Part shown: positions 1 to 7,402 of the stretch, piece by piece | How the letters are laid out: every line of letters begins with the position of its first letter | Position numbering within the stretch: the stretch's first letter is position 1 | Assembly: GCA_902803155.1 (NCBI GenBank) | Contig: CADCOU010000147.1 | Location: 1 to 11,660, forward strand | Origin: an uncultured Lachnospiraceae bacterium | Lineage (GTDB): Bacteria > Bacillota > Clostridia > Lachnospirales > Lachnospiraceae | Reading direction: 5' to 3' | DNA length: 11,660 bases | Position numbers and translations under genes: made by a program | The notes under the pieces: generated by a model | The model's input: only the letters and a program-made list of their open reading frames with translations | Told to the model about the DNA's origin: nothing | Databases searched by the model: none

Positions 1-1037
1 CCGGACTCCATCAGCGTTTCCAGCGTATATCCGAGAGCTTCGCCGGTAGTGTCGTCGATGTTGGCCTGCAGCATCAGGATCCGGTCCGATTCAGGGGACG
101 CGGGCACCTGTTCCGTTTCTTCCTCAATCAGCATCGCCCTGACGACTCCGGGCACCTTATATGCCCTTTTTCCGGCACCCAGTCCAGTCTTAACGATGCG
201 GAACTTCTCCGGCAGCTGATCAGAAGTGCGCAAAGCTGCCGCAATCGCAGCCCCTGTCGGCGTGATCAGTTCTCCCTGCACAGTTGATGCGATATGGAAC
301 GGGATTCCGTATCTCATCAGGATCGCCGTCGTCGCGGGAACCGGAACCGGCAGCAGCCCGTGCTGGCAGTTTACCGTACCCGTACCCTCCGTCAGGTCCG
401 TGATGATCACATCTGTGATACCAAGGTTATCGATACATACCGCAGCTGCCGCAATGTCCAGGATCGAATCCACCGCTCCGACTTCATGAAAATGAATATG
501 ATCGATCGGTTCGCCATGGACCTGTGATTCCGCTTCTGCTACGATCCGGAAGATCCTGATCGCAAGCTCAAGCGCATACTCCGTAAGGTTTCCAGAGCGG
601 AGGATCGTCTCGATATCCGCAAGATTCCTTCCGTGGTGATGGTGGTGATGTCCCTCATCATGGTGGTGATGCTCATGATGATGCTCACCGTCATGATGGT
701 CGTGTTCGTGATGATGGCCCTCGTCGTGATGGTCATGCTCGTGATGATGCTCATCGTCGTGGCTGTGCACCGCGGCACGGTCCGGATGGAGATAAGCCAT
801 ATCATGGTCATGGTTCTCGTGTTCCTCATCCAGTACGACACGAAAGTCACAGGCATCCAGTGCAGACTTCTTCACCCTGCTGATCTCAACCTTCGCCCCT
901 TCCAGATGAAGGCTGTCAAGCGCATGCAGGAGAACATCCCTGTCTGCCCCGAGATCGATCAACGCAGCCACTGTCATATCGCCGCTGATCCCGCTGGCGC
1001 AATTCAAAATCAATGTCTTTTTCTGGCTGTTATTCAT
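1..1037 (-). CDS. larC: LarC, nickel insertion protein (nickel-pincer cofactor), 3' end beyond window
   Basis: LarC is the CTP-dependent cyclometallase that inserts nickel into pyridinium-3,5-bisthiocarboxylic acid mononucleotide, the last step of the cofactor used by lactate racemase LarA and its homologues. About 345 residues are visible. Family landmarks are CASGISGDMT near residue 13, the VHGEPIDHIHFHEVGAVDSI block at 173-192, GELITPTGAA at 255-264 and the C2-domain start NIDDTTGEALGY at 326-337. I chose the second of two adjacent ATGs (1037 rather than 1040) because GTGAGG lies 6 bases before it. A His-rich insertion of about 45 residues (91-135) sits before the conserved NLADIETIL segment. 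The C1 and C2 domains are in one continuous frame, unlike the frameshifted Lactiplantibacillus plantarum gene. The gene follows nth by 17 bases, so the two are probably co-transcribed. larA, larB and larE are not in the window. Family identification is very secure. Confidence 0.95.
   Translation of the reverse strand, partial: MNNSQKKTLILNCASGISGDMTVAALIDLGADRDVLLHALDSLHLEGAKVEISRVKKSALDACDFRVVLDEEHENHDHDMAYLHPDRAAVHSHDDEHHHEHDHHDEGHHHEHDHHDGEHHHEHHHHDEGHHHHHHGRNLADIETILRSGNLTEYALELAIRIFRIVAEAESQVHGEPIDHIHFHEVGAVDSILDIAAAAVCIDNLGITDVIITDLTEGTGTVNCQHGLLPVPVPATTAILMRYGIPFHIASTVQGELITPTGAAIAAALRTSDQLPEKFRIVKTGLGAGKRAYKVPGVVRAMLIEEETEQVPASPESDRILMLQANIDDTTGEALGYTLETLMES
651..749 (-). repeat. Three tandem 33-base units encoding His-rich repeats inside larC
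   Basis: Three in-frame units of 33 bases encode 11-residue repeats of the pattern HHHEHDHHDEG, HHHEHDHHDGE and HHHEHHHHDEG (LarC residues 97-129), followed directly by six more histidines (130-135). Synonymous differences between units (CAT/CAC, GAG/GAA) show that the protein pattern is kept while the DNA has drifted. Such His/Asp/Glu-rich stretches in nickel proteins (for example HypB and UreE) bind and store metal; that role here is inference. Confidence 0.9.
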
Positions 1038-1054
1038 CATAAACCTCACTATAC

Positions 1055-1717
1055 TCACTTTTCACAGGTAGACGACGCGCACAGATCACTCAGGCAGCAG
1101 CGGTCACAATATGGCGCAGTCCTGGCTGTGCAGACCTCCCTGCCATGGATTACCAGACGGTGACAGAATGCATTACCCTCCTCGGGAGGAATGATCTTCC
1201 ACAGCTGCATCTCCACTTTTTTCGGATCTTTCTCCGGCTTCTTTTTGTCCTTCTCGTTCGCGACCAGGCCGATCCGGTTCGTCAGCCTGATACAATGTGT
1301 GTCCGTCACGATCGCCGGCTTGCCGAAAACGTCTCCCACAACCAGGTTCGCGCTCTTTCTTCCCACGCCCGGAAGCTTCAGCAATTCATCAAAATCCGAG
1401 GGGACCTTTCCTCCGTACTCCGTCACCAGCGTCCTCATACAGGCACTGATATCTCTTGCCTTGCTTCTGCCCAGGCCGCACGGCCGCACGATCTCCTCGA
1501 TCTCATCCGGATCCGCCGCCGCAAGAGCCTCCATGGTCGGAAACTTCTCATAGAGGATCGGGACGATCTCATTGACTCTGGCATCCGTGCACTGAGCCGC
1601 GAGTCTGACACTTACCAGCAGTTTCCAAGCATCATCATAATCCAGTGTGCAGTCGGCGTCCGGGTAGGCTTCCTTCAGACGCTTTATCACTTCCCGTGCC
1701 AGTTCTTTCTTTCTCAT
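1055..1717 (-). CDS. nth: Endonuclease III (bifunctional DNA glycosylase/AP lyase)
   Basis: This enzyme removes oxidised pyrimidines from DNA and cleaves the abasic site in base excision repair. The 220-residue product has the helix-hairpin-helix LKLPGVGRKSAN (about 113-124) with the catalytic lysine K121, and the catalytic aspartate D139 in VTDTH. A C-terminal [4Fe-4S] cluster is formed by C196, C204, C207 and C213. The first cysteine spacing is x7 rather than the usual x6. A lysine-rich linker (about residues 155-168) is longer than in E. coli Nth (211 residues). The ATG at 1717 is preferred over upstream ATGs, including 1780, because AGAGG lies about 8 bases before it and the likely -10 box overlaps the 1780 region. 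It leads the nth-larC operon, with 17 bases between the genes. Confidence 0.95.
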   Translation of the reverse strand: MRKKELAREVIKRLKEAYPDADCTLDYDDAWKLLVSVRLAAQCTDARVNEIVPILYEKFPTMEALAAADPDEIEEIVRPCGLGRSKARDISACMRTLVTEYGGKVPSDFDELLKLPGVGRKSANLVVGDVFGKPAIVTDTHCIRLTNRIGLVANEKDKKKPEKDPKKVEMQLWKIIPPEEGNAFCHRLVIHGREVCTARTAPYCDRCCLSDLCASSTCEK

Positions 1718-1770
1718 CCCAAAGCCTCTTTCCTCTGCTGTTTTTCTGTCTTTCCATCTGTTTTTCATAG

Positions 1771-1799
1771 ATGATAGCATGAATCAACTGACGATTCCA
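1771..1799 (-). promoter_or_regulatory. Probable sigma-A promoter of nth-larC
   Basis: On the minus strand an extended -10 (TGCTATCAT, 1771-1779) follows a weak -35-like TGGAAT (1794-1799) with a 17-base spacer. It lies between the tRNA terminator and the nth start at 1717, where a promoter is needed. The -35 match is only 3 of 6, so the TG extension would have to compensate. Confidence 0.5.
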
Positions 1800-1800
1800 C

Positions 1801-1836
1801 AAAAGAAAAACCTCCACCCTTCTCAGGATGGAGGTT
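1801..1836 (-). terminator. Rho-independent terminator of the tRNA unit
   Basis: On the minus strand an 11-pair stem (AACCTCCATCC with GGGTGGAGGTT, one G-T pair, 6-base loop TGAGAA, 1809-1836) is followed by TTTTTCTTTT. It starts four bases after the 3' end of tRNA-Cys and ends the tRNA transcript. Confidence 0.9.
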
Positions 1837-1839
1837 TAG

Positions 1840-1910
1840 AGGCGCCAACCAGAATCGAACTGGTGATAGAGGTGTTGCAGACCTTTGCCTTACCGCTTGG
1901 CTATGGCGCC
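1840..1910 (-). tRNA. tRNA-Cys (GCA)
   Basis: The 71-base gene folds as a cloverleaf with a 7-pair acceptor stem (GGCGCCA with TGGCGCC), anticodon loop CTGCAAC giving anticodon GCA, and T-arm loop TTCGATT. The discriminator base is U, a known identity element for cysteinyl-tRNA synthetase. CCA is not encoded. It is the last tRNA before the terminator. Confidence 0.95.
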
Positions 1911-1920
1911 ATATACAGAA

Positions 1921-1992
1921 TGACCCCTACGGGATTTGAACCCATGTTACCGCCGTGAAAGGGCGGTGTCTTAACCGCTTGACCAAGGGGCC
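1921..1992 (-). tRNA. tRNA-Glu (TTC)
   Basis: The 72-base gene has acceptor stem GGCCCCT with AGGGGTC (one G-T pair), anticodon loop CTTTCAC giving anticodon UUC, T-loop TTCAAAT and discriminator A. CCA is not encoded. It lies 10 bases before tRNA-Cys in the same unit. Confidence 0.95.
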
Positions 1993-2030
1993 TTGCATTC
2001 CGTAAGGAATCATATGTGCTGCTGCACAAA

Positions 2031-2102
<72 letters not shown>

Positions 2103-2174
2103 TTATGATCTTCCAACGATCCTACAGTTACCTGAGGAACTCGCCGCAATGCTGTACCATTGAGCTATCGAGGA
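2103..2174 (-). pseudogene. Degenerate tRNA-Asn copy (tRNA pseudogene)
   Basis: The 5' part (2148-2174) matches the adjacent tRNA-Asn (2076-2102) at 26 of 27 positions with an offset of exactly 72 bases, one tRNA length. A second short match (the TGTAGG-ATCG stretch at about 2118-2126) recalls the T-arm, offset by 70. The anticodon arm and the 3' acceptor strand do not pair, and the single change in the 5' half breaks the D-stem, so no functional tRNA is expected. It is the first element downstream of the tRNA promoter and so is probably transcribed. Confidence 0.75.
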
Positions 2175-2191
2175 ATAATCAGACAAAAAGT

Positions 2192-2220
2192 AAAATATCA
2201 TATCTCGCCTGAGATTTCAA
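2192..2220 (-). promoter_or_regulatory. Promoter of the tRNA unit
   Basis: On the minus strand, TTGAAA (-35, 2215-2220) is separated by 17 bases from TATTTT (-10, 2192-2197), preceded by TG in an extended -10 (TGATATTTT). It lies between the cvpA stop codon and the tRNA array. No terminator hairpin is seen after cvpA, so read-through from the dnaX operon into the tRNAs is also possible. Confidence 0.7.
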
Positions 2221-2244
2221 CCACTTTTTTACCGGGTCTTCCTG

Positions 2245-3342
2245 TCAGAGAATTCCCTTAAACGCGCTCGCTGCCGTGTTCATCAGCAGGTTGGTATTGT
2301 AGAGTGTTTCAAGGACCGGAGTGCGGTTGATCTCATCCATCAGAGTCTTTCCGGCCGGGGTCGTGGCGAACATGGAGAGGACCAGAAACAGGACCCACAT
2401 GATCAGGACTCCCTGCATGATACCGGCCGCCAGCCCAAGAAGACGGTCTGCACCGCCGATGATTGGAAGAGAGGTGAATACAGCCAGCGCTCCGAGTATC
2501 AGGCGGATGATGAGCCAGGAAACCAGCAGTGTAATCAGGAATGCCAGGATGTTCAGAATCAGATTTGCAATATAATTGATCACATAGGATCCGAAATCCT
2601 TCGCCCCGAGTTTTACATAACCTGCCGCATTGTTGAATGTCTCCATCTGCTCTTTCAGCGCGTTCGGGATCGGCAGATTCTCAATGAAACGGATCTGCTC
2701 GGACTTATCCATTCCTGATGTCAGCTGCGACAGCATGGATGTGCCATTCCCGGTATCCGCAGTCCCGGCAGATCCTGCATTTGCTGAAGAATCTGTCAGC
2801 AGCACACGAAGAGCCGCCGCGTCACCCGCAGACAGCACGCAGCAAGTGTTCGCACCGGCAGAAGACAGCAGGAATGCCTGCGAGACAGATCCGGCAGTTG
2901 CACCGATCAGCTGCTGGGCATAGCTCTCGAGGTCCGCGTCGGACAGAGCATCGATCACTGAGGGATCATAACCTCTTTCCTGCAGCTGCGCCTTGATCTT
3001 TTCACGGTCCAGTCTGCCACTCCCATCATCCGCGGTCACAGCGGAAACCAGCGCAGCTCCGTCTGTATTATTTCCGCTGGCGTCGCCGGTGAGCGATTCT
3101 ACAACAGCATTGCGCACAAGATTATTGCCTATGACTTCGCACTGTGTGCGGATCACCGTATAGACCGGCGTAGTCCGCAGTGCAGAAGTGATCGTCGGCA
3201 GCAGAGCACTGACAAGTATGCATGCCAGAACAAATGAAACGATCCCGGAGATCTTGCGCACAAAACCCATGATAAGGCCTGAGATCGCACAGAGCCCAAT
3301 GATCACGCATGTTACAATTAAAACAACAGGAATATCTGTCAT
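2245..3342 (-). CDS. cvpA: CvpA-family integral membrane protein with long central insertion
   Basis: CvpA/DedE-type proteins are small membrane proteins linked to colicin V export, surface traits and envelope stress; their biochemical role is not settled. This 365-residue product has two N-terminal membrane segments (about 5-27 and 32-54) and two hydrophobic segments near the C-terminus (about 254-290 and 301-327), with the family-typical GGADRLLGLAAGIMQG link at 297-311. Typical CvpA proteins are about 160-180 residues. Here about 190 residues, rich in Ala, Ser, Asp and Gly, separate the halves and probably form one non-cytoplasmic domain. The start is the ATG 25 bases after the previous stop; AGGAGAG lies about 13 bases upstream, a long spacing. 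It is the last gene of the dnaX operon. The family call is good; the function is unknown. Confidence 0.8.
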   Translation of the reverse strand: MTDIPVVLIVTCVIIGLCAISGLIMGFVRKISGIVSFVLACILVSALLPTITSALRTTPVYTVIRTQCEVIGNNLVRNAVVESLTGDASGNNTDGAALVSAVTADDGSGRLDREKIKAQLQERGYDPSVIDALSDADLESYAQQLIGATAGSVSQAFLLSSAGANTCCVLSAGDAAALRVLLTDSSANAGSAGTADTGNGTSMLSQLTSGMDKSEQIRFIENLPIPNALKEQMETFNNAAGYVKLGAKDFGSYVINYIANLILNILAFLITLLVSWLIIRLILGALAVFTSLPIIGGADRLLGLAAGIMQGVLIMWVLFLVLSMFATTPAGKTLMDEINRTPVLETLYNTNLLMNTAASAFKGIL

Positions 3343-3367
3343 ATTTTCTTTCTGTCTCTCCTATTAA

Positions 3368-4630
3368 TTATACCGCCCGGATCCGGTACATACCGGAATT
3401 GGTCAGCAGCGCATATCTGCGGAATCCGGGTATTTTTACAAACTCTGTGATCTGCCGGTCGCAGTCCGTGTCCAGTCTGGCGATTCCTCTCGGCGTGAAT
3501 GCCATGATATGACCGCTGTCATTGAACAGTATTTCTCCGGAATCCATCTTGACTTCCGAATATCCTCTTGAGAACGTCCGGTCCGCGGTCATCTTTCCAT
3601 TGTAGTTATAAACCTGCATACGATACCGTTCTGTAGCGGAGTCACTTGCAAGTACAAATCCAATATACTCTTCATTGTGAAACAGGCTCAGTATCTCCCC
3701 TGCGATATGAACCGATCTTTTCTCTTCCGGGTGTCTGGAGGTCGTAAATGTCACAAACCTGGAGTCGCCTGCCGCAACGGGGATCTTGTCGGTAGCGAAA
3801 CAGACATACGGAAAGATCTCATTCCGGTAATCAGTTGATGAGACCTGGTGAGAATCATCCGATTGGGCGGCCGATGAAAAATTATAGAAAACGATGGAAC
3901 TGTCAACGGTCCCGGAGCCGATCTTCGTCAGCGAAACCATAAGGTTCAGCGCATCGGATGACAGATCCATTGCCAGGGGGTAACCCTGGTCCTCCAGCGT
4001 TGTCTTGACCTCCGCCAGAGCAGTTCCGTCCGTACTTGTCAACCGTATTCTGGCATCGTCCCCGTCTTTCAGCATCAACGCGGCAACGCCGTTCTTCGCG
4101 ACCTCTGCCCGCATGATTGGAGAATCCGTCTGATAGGAACCAAACACACCGTCTGAATTGAGAACCACAACTGTATAACCCTGCTGTTCATAAATCAGCA
4201 TGGTATCTGCACATGTCGTTGTAACCGGTGTCTCTATTGTGTATGCAGTACTCCACTGTGTCTCATTTCTTCCGCTCACATAAGACACGCCGTCCGAGCC
4301 GTACTTGACAAATCCGCTGCCGAGTTTCTCATAACGCGTTCCCACGATGTCCTCGGCCTCGTAGGAAGATGTGATCTCATAACCGGTATAAAGGTGCCTG
4401 CGGCTCATGAATGTGTAAGCAAGAACAGCAATGACAACCAGTGCGGCAATGATCATGTACAGGGCTTCTGCGCTGATTCCGGCACGTTCCAGAGTCTCAT
4501 CGGCATATTCCTCGTCTCCGGATACATATTCTTCTTTCCGGTCATAATCTTCCCAGTCTTCCTCTTCCTGATCGTCCCACATAGTACGAAAAGAAAGCAG
4601 TTCTATGAGATTCTTTAACCGTTCCTTCAT
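3368..4630 (-). CDS. DUF5711-like membrane-anchored protein of unknown function
   Basis: The 420-residue product has an acidic cytoplasmic N-terminus (about 18-49, rich in Glu and Asp), one membrane segment (about 57-75, LYMIIAALVVIAVLAYTFM) and a large outside domain of repeated beta-strand-like blocks. Phrases such as YEKLGSGFVKYGSDGVSYVS, VVVLNSDGVFGSYQ and LFNDSGHIMAFTPRGIARL suggest a beta-propeller-like fold. I recognise the pattern as DUF5711, a Firmicutes family, from memory and have not checked it. AGGA about 8 bases before the ATG at 4630 supports the start. It lies between recR (26-base gap) and cvpA (25-base gap), so the two envelope proteins are co-expressed and may act together. 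No enzymatic motif is seen. Confidence 0.75.
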   Translation of the reverse strand: MKERLKNLIELLSFRTMWDDQEEEDWEDYDRKEEYVSGDEEYADETLERAGISAEALYMIIAALVVIAVLAYTFMSRRHLYTGYEITSSYEAEDIVGTRYEKLGSGFVKYGSDGVSYVSGRNETQWSTAYTIETPVTTTCADTMLIYEQQGYTVVVLNSDGVFGSYQTDSPIMRAEVAKNGVAALMLKDGDDARIRLTSTDGTALAEVKTTLEDQGYPLAMDLSSDALNLMVSLTKIGSGTVDSSIVFYNFSSAAQSDDSHQVSSTDYRNEIFPYVCFATDKIPVAAGDSRFVTFTTSRHPEEKRSVHIAGEILSLFHNEEYIGFVLASDSATERYRMQVYNYNGKMTADRTFSRGYSEVKMDSGEILFNDSGHIMAFTPRGIARLDTDCDRQITEFVKIPGFRRYALLTNSGMYRIRAV

Positions 4631-4656
4631 ACGCCTGTTCCTGCTGTAATATCGTC

Positions 4657-5253
4657 TTATAGTTCCACCCTGCCGTCCAGAGCCCTGAGAAGGGTTACTT
4701 CATCAATGTATTCCAGATCACCGCCGACCGGGACTCCGCTTGCGATCCTTGTAACCCGGATGCCGGTCGGCTTCACCAGCTTGCTGATATACATTGCCGT
4801 GGTTTCGCCTTCCAGGCTGGAACCGGTCGCGATAATCACCTCGTCCACATCTCCCTGCAGCCTCTGCATGAGTTCCTTCAGGCGGATGTCTGCCGGTCCG
4901 ATCCCGAGCTGGGGATTGATCACGCCCTGAAGGACATGGTAGACCCCTTCGAATCTGCCGGTCCTCTCATAGGCGGCAAGATCCCTGCTGGTTTCCACGA
5001 CCATGATCGTCCGATGATCTCTTCTGCTGTCCGCACAGATCGGACACAGTTCCTGATCTGTCAGCGTCCCGCACTCCGCACAGTAACGCACATTCTGCCT
5101 GGCCTCAGTCAGAGATGAGGCAAGTGCGTCCACCTTCTCCTTCGGCATGCCGATAATATGAAATGCCAGCCTCTGTGCCGACTTTGGCCCGATTCCCGGC
5201 AGACTGCCAAGCTGTGCGATCAGATTGTTGATCTGACTTCCGTAATAATCCAT
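4657..5253 (-). CDS. recR: Recombination mediator protein RecR
   Basis: RecR works with RecO (and RecF) to load RecA on SSB-coated gaps during recombinational repair. The 198-residue product has the usual length and order: N-terminal helix-hairpin-helix (LGSLPGIGPKSAQRLAFHII), a four-cysteine zinc finger (CAEC, then CPIC), a Toprim domain opening with IMVVE, and GVYHVLQGVINPQLGIGP. The C-terminus runs VTRIASGVPVGGDLEYIDEVTLLRAL. An upstream in-frame ATG at 5358 would overlap ebfC by about 100 bases and lacks family similarity. The ATG at 5253 begins the conserved MDYYGSQINNLIAQL and lies one base after the ebfC stop, so translation is probably coupled. Confidence 0.97.
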   Translation of the reverse strand: MDYYGSQINNLIAQLGSLPGIGPKSAQRLAFHIIGMPKEKVDALASSLTEARQNVRYCAECGTLTDQELCPICADSRRDHRTIMVVETSRDLAAYERTGRFEGVYHVLQGVINPQLGIGPADIRLKELMQRLQGDVDEVIIATGSSLEGETTAMYISKLVKPTGIRVTRIASGVPVGGDLEYIDEVTLLRALDGRVEL

Positions 5254-5254
5254 A

Positions 5255-5608
5255 TCAGAATCCGAATCCGCCCAAACCGCCCATTCCGCCGGTAAGGCCG
5301 CCCATCGTCTTCGCAGCGTCGCTCTCTGCGGCGCGAAGGGCCTCATTGGCAGCGGCAATGATCATATCCTGCAGCATCTCTACATCATCCGGATCCACCG
5401 CATCGGGATCGATCACGACCTTTGTCAGTTCTCTCTTTCCGCTGACCGTCACTTCCACGGCTCCGCCGCCTGCTTTTGCAGAATATTCCTTCTCTTCCAG
5501 CGCAGCCTGCTGCTCAGCCATCTTCTGCTGCATCTTCTGCGCCTGTTTCATCAGGTTGCCCATGTTTCCGGGCATCATACCGCCCGGGAATCCGCCTTTC
5601 TTCGCCAT
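5255..5608 (-). CDS. ebfC: YbaB/EbfC family nucleoid-associated protein
   Basis: YbaB/EbfC proteins are small dimeric DNA-binding proteins that coat the nucleoid; the gene conventionally sits between dnaX and recR, as here. The 117-residue product has a Gly/Met-rich N-terminus (GGFPGGMMPGNMGNLM), the conserved helix MKQAQKMQQKMAEQQAALEE and the core VEVTVSGKRELTKVVIDPDAV. A helical C-terminal half ends in a Gly-rich tail (GGLTGGMGGLGGFGF). An ideal AAGGAGG lies 5 bases before the ATG. It follows dnaX by about 50 bases and touches recR. In Bacillus it is called yaaK. Confidence 0.95.
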   Translation of the reverse strand: MAKKGGFPGGMMPGNMGNLMKQAQKMQQKMAEQQAALEEKEYSAKAGGGAVEVTVSGKRELTKVVIDPDAVDPDDVEMLQDMIIAAANEALRAAESDAAKTMGGLTGGMGGLGGFGF

Positions 5609-5660
5609 TTCTGCCTCCTTAGTTTTATTATTCCATGATGTACGGATTGCTGCGCATACA

Positions 5661-7286
5661 TCACTCTATCTCTATCGGGAAATCGATACCGCTGCCCATC
5701 AGCGCTTCCTGTCTGGATTCAACCTTTATAAGTCCTCTTGCTGAGCTCTCCGAAGCATCAACAAACTTCACATCCGGACAGACTCCATACTTTTCCAGAA
5801 TCGCTTCTCTTACATGATCCAGAAGATCCTGGTCATACGCGAGAGAATCATACCAGTTATGCCTGAGCGGCAGATAAAGAGTCTCCGGATCTTCTGCGGA
5901 AAAGAACGGCTCACAGCAGTTTGCCAGTATCTGCCCTCTCCCATGCAGGTTTCCTTCTCTCGGAAGGGCATGCATCGTCTGTCTCCACTGTGCCGCGATC
6001 TTCTGAAACAGCTGAGGAGCGATCGCTTTCACCTTCTCCGGTGTTTCCCCGCTGTCCCTGCTTTCCTTATGCAAAGCCTCACTGTCCGGCACCGTTCCGT
6101 CTTCTTTCGGTTCCGCATGCACCACGATCCCCTCTTCAAGCTTCTGCTCGATCAGGGCGACCCTGCCCGCAAGGGCGTCCATATTATCCGGCGCAGTCTG
6201 CGGTCTGCACAATCTGATCAGTGCAATCTCCGCAAGGGTCCTCCGATTGGAAGAAATTCTGAGCGTACCCGACAGGTCAGACAACACTTCGATGAAATAC
6301 ATGATCTGTTTTTCATCTGCATACTCTGCATCTTCCAGCATGTCACTGCGATCTTCCTCGATCAGGTCATCCATCTCTCCGGAACCGGCGGAAGCTTTGA
6401 AGATCAGCAGATCTCTCAGATACCAGGTGAGATCTGAGATAATCTGTCTCACATCACGCCCGTCCATGAGAAGATCGTCAAACTGACGGATCAGGGATGC
6501 TGCATTTCCGCGCACGGCGTACCGCATCATCTGTCTGTAAACATCAACATCCACAGTCCCGAGAACATCCAGAACATGTGCATAGGTCAGCGTCTCTCCG
6601 GGGAAGAATGCTGCACACTGGTCGGTGATGCTCAGCGCGTCTCTCATACCTCCCTCTGCCCGCCTCGCGATCGTGTGAACGGCTTCGTCCTCCGCCTCAA
6701 TGTTTTCCTCCATCAGGACTTCTCTGAGCCTTTCCTCGATAATCTTTGTCGGGATCCTTCGGAAATCATACCTCTGGCACCGGGAGAGCACCGTGGGGAG
6801 AAGCCTCTGCGGATCGGTTGTCGCAAGAATGAAGACCGCGTATTCCGGAGGTTCTTCCAGTGTCTTCAGAAATGCATTGAACGCTTCCGGCGTCAGCATG
6901 TGCACTTCATCTATGATATAGACTTTATAGCGTCCCTCCGTCGGCGGATACGCGATCTCGGAGATGATCTGCCGGAAATTGTCGATTCCCCTCTGGGAAG
7001 CGGCGTCCATCTCGATCACATTCATGGAGATCCCCGCCTGAATCGCTCTGCATGCATCGCATTTTGTACAGGGATTGCCATCCACCGGTGATACACAGTT
7101 TATCGCCCTCGCCAGAATCTTGGCGCAGGTAGTCTTACCTGTTCCGCGGCTCCCGCAGAACAGATATGCATGTGCGATCCTTCCGGTCTTCACCTGGTTG
7201 CGAAGCGTGCGGACGATCACTTCCTGACCCTTAACATCATCAAAGACACGGGGGCGGTATTTACGATAAAGCGCCTGATAATTCAC
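5661..7286 (-). CDS. dnaX: DNA polymerase III subunit gamma/tau
   Basis: DnaX is the ATPase motor and scaffold of the clamp loader that places the beta clamp on primed DNA. Counting from the GTG at 7286 (541 residues), motifs are Walker A GSRGTGKTT (45-53), a zinc module CVSPVDGNPCTKCDAC (about 64-79), Walker B YIIDEVHM, sensor 1 LATTDPQRL and the SRC arginine finger in LSRCQRYDF. The C-terminal third is the divergent tau region. An in-frame ATG at 7313 adds nine residues but has no ribosome binding site. The GTG gives the family start (M)NYQALYRKYRP and has AAGGAAG about 10 bases upstream, so I favour it. No A-rich slippery site for programmed frameshifting was noticed. It is the first gene of the operon that continues with ebfC and recR. 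Confidence 0.95.
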   Translation of the reverse strand: MNYQALYRKYRPRVFDDVKGQEVIVRTLRNQVKTGRIAHAYLFCGSRGTGKTTCAKILARAINCVSPVDGNPCTKCDACRAIQAGISMNVIEMDAASQRGIDNFRQIISEIAYPPTEGRYKVYIIDEVHMLTPEAFNAFLKTLEEPPEYAVFILATTDPQRLLPTVLSRCQRYDFRRIPTKIIEERLREVLMEENIEAEDEAVHTIARRAEGGMRDALSITDQCAAFFPGETLTYAHVLDVLGTVDVDVYRQMMRYAVRGNAASLIRQFDDLLMDGRDVRQIISDLTWYLRDLLIFKASAGSGEMDDLIEEDRSDMLEDAEYADEKQIMYFIEVLSDLSGTLRISSNRRTLAEIALIRLCRPQTAPDNMDALAGRVALIEQKLEEGIVVHAEPKEDGTVPDSEALHKESRDSGETPEKVKAIAPQLFQKIAAQWRQTMHALPREGNLHGRGQILANCCEPFFSAEDPETLYLPLRHNWYDSLAYDQDLLDHVREAILEKYGVCPDVKFVDASESSARGLIKVESRQEALMGSGIDFPIEIE

Positions 7287-7339
7287 CTGACCTGTACTTC
7301 CTTCTATATTCATACAGATATGCCATCGGCAGTCTTCTT

Positions 7340-7368
7340 ATCATACTCTATCCTGTAAGAATCGTCCA
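7340..7368 (-). promoter_or_regulatory. Promoter of the dnaX operon
   Basis: On the minus strand, TGGACG (7363-7368) and TATGAT (7340-7345) are spaced by 17 bases, with 4 and 5 matches to the sigma-A boxes. It lies between the pfk terminator and dnaX. The predicted transcript would start about 20 bases before the ATG at 7313 and about 47 before the GTG at 7286. Confidence 0.65.
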
Positions 7369-7402
7369 GCACAGAAGGCCAGAAGATGGGGGACCGGCGC
7401 GT

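Noticed and set aside
651..749. Possible CRISPR or short repeat array
   Set aside because: The 33-base periodicity is in-frame protein repeats in larC with no unique spacers.
633..1163. Plus-strand reading frame of 176 residues rich in Met and Val
   Set aside because: It is the complement of the His-rich part of larC (CAT/CAC codons read as ATG/GTG) and has no ribosome binding site or family similarity.
5254..5358. N-terminal extension of recR from an upstream ATG at 5358
   Set aside because: It would overlap ebfC out of frame, adds 35 residues absent from RecR proteins, and the start at 5253 has the family N-terminus right after the ebfC stop.
7287..7402. Possible SRP RNA or tRNA upstream of dnaX, as in Bacillus subtilis
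   Set aside because: The gap holds only about 90 bases between the terminator and the dnaX start, filled by a promoter and leader, with no SRP or tRNA signature.
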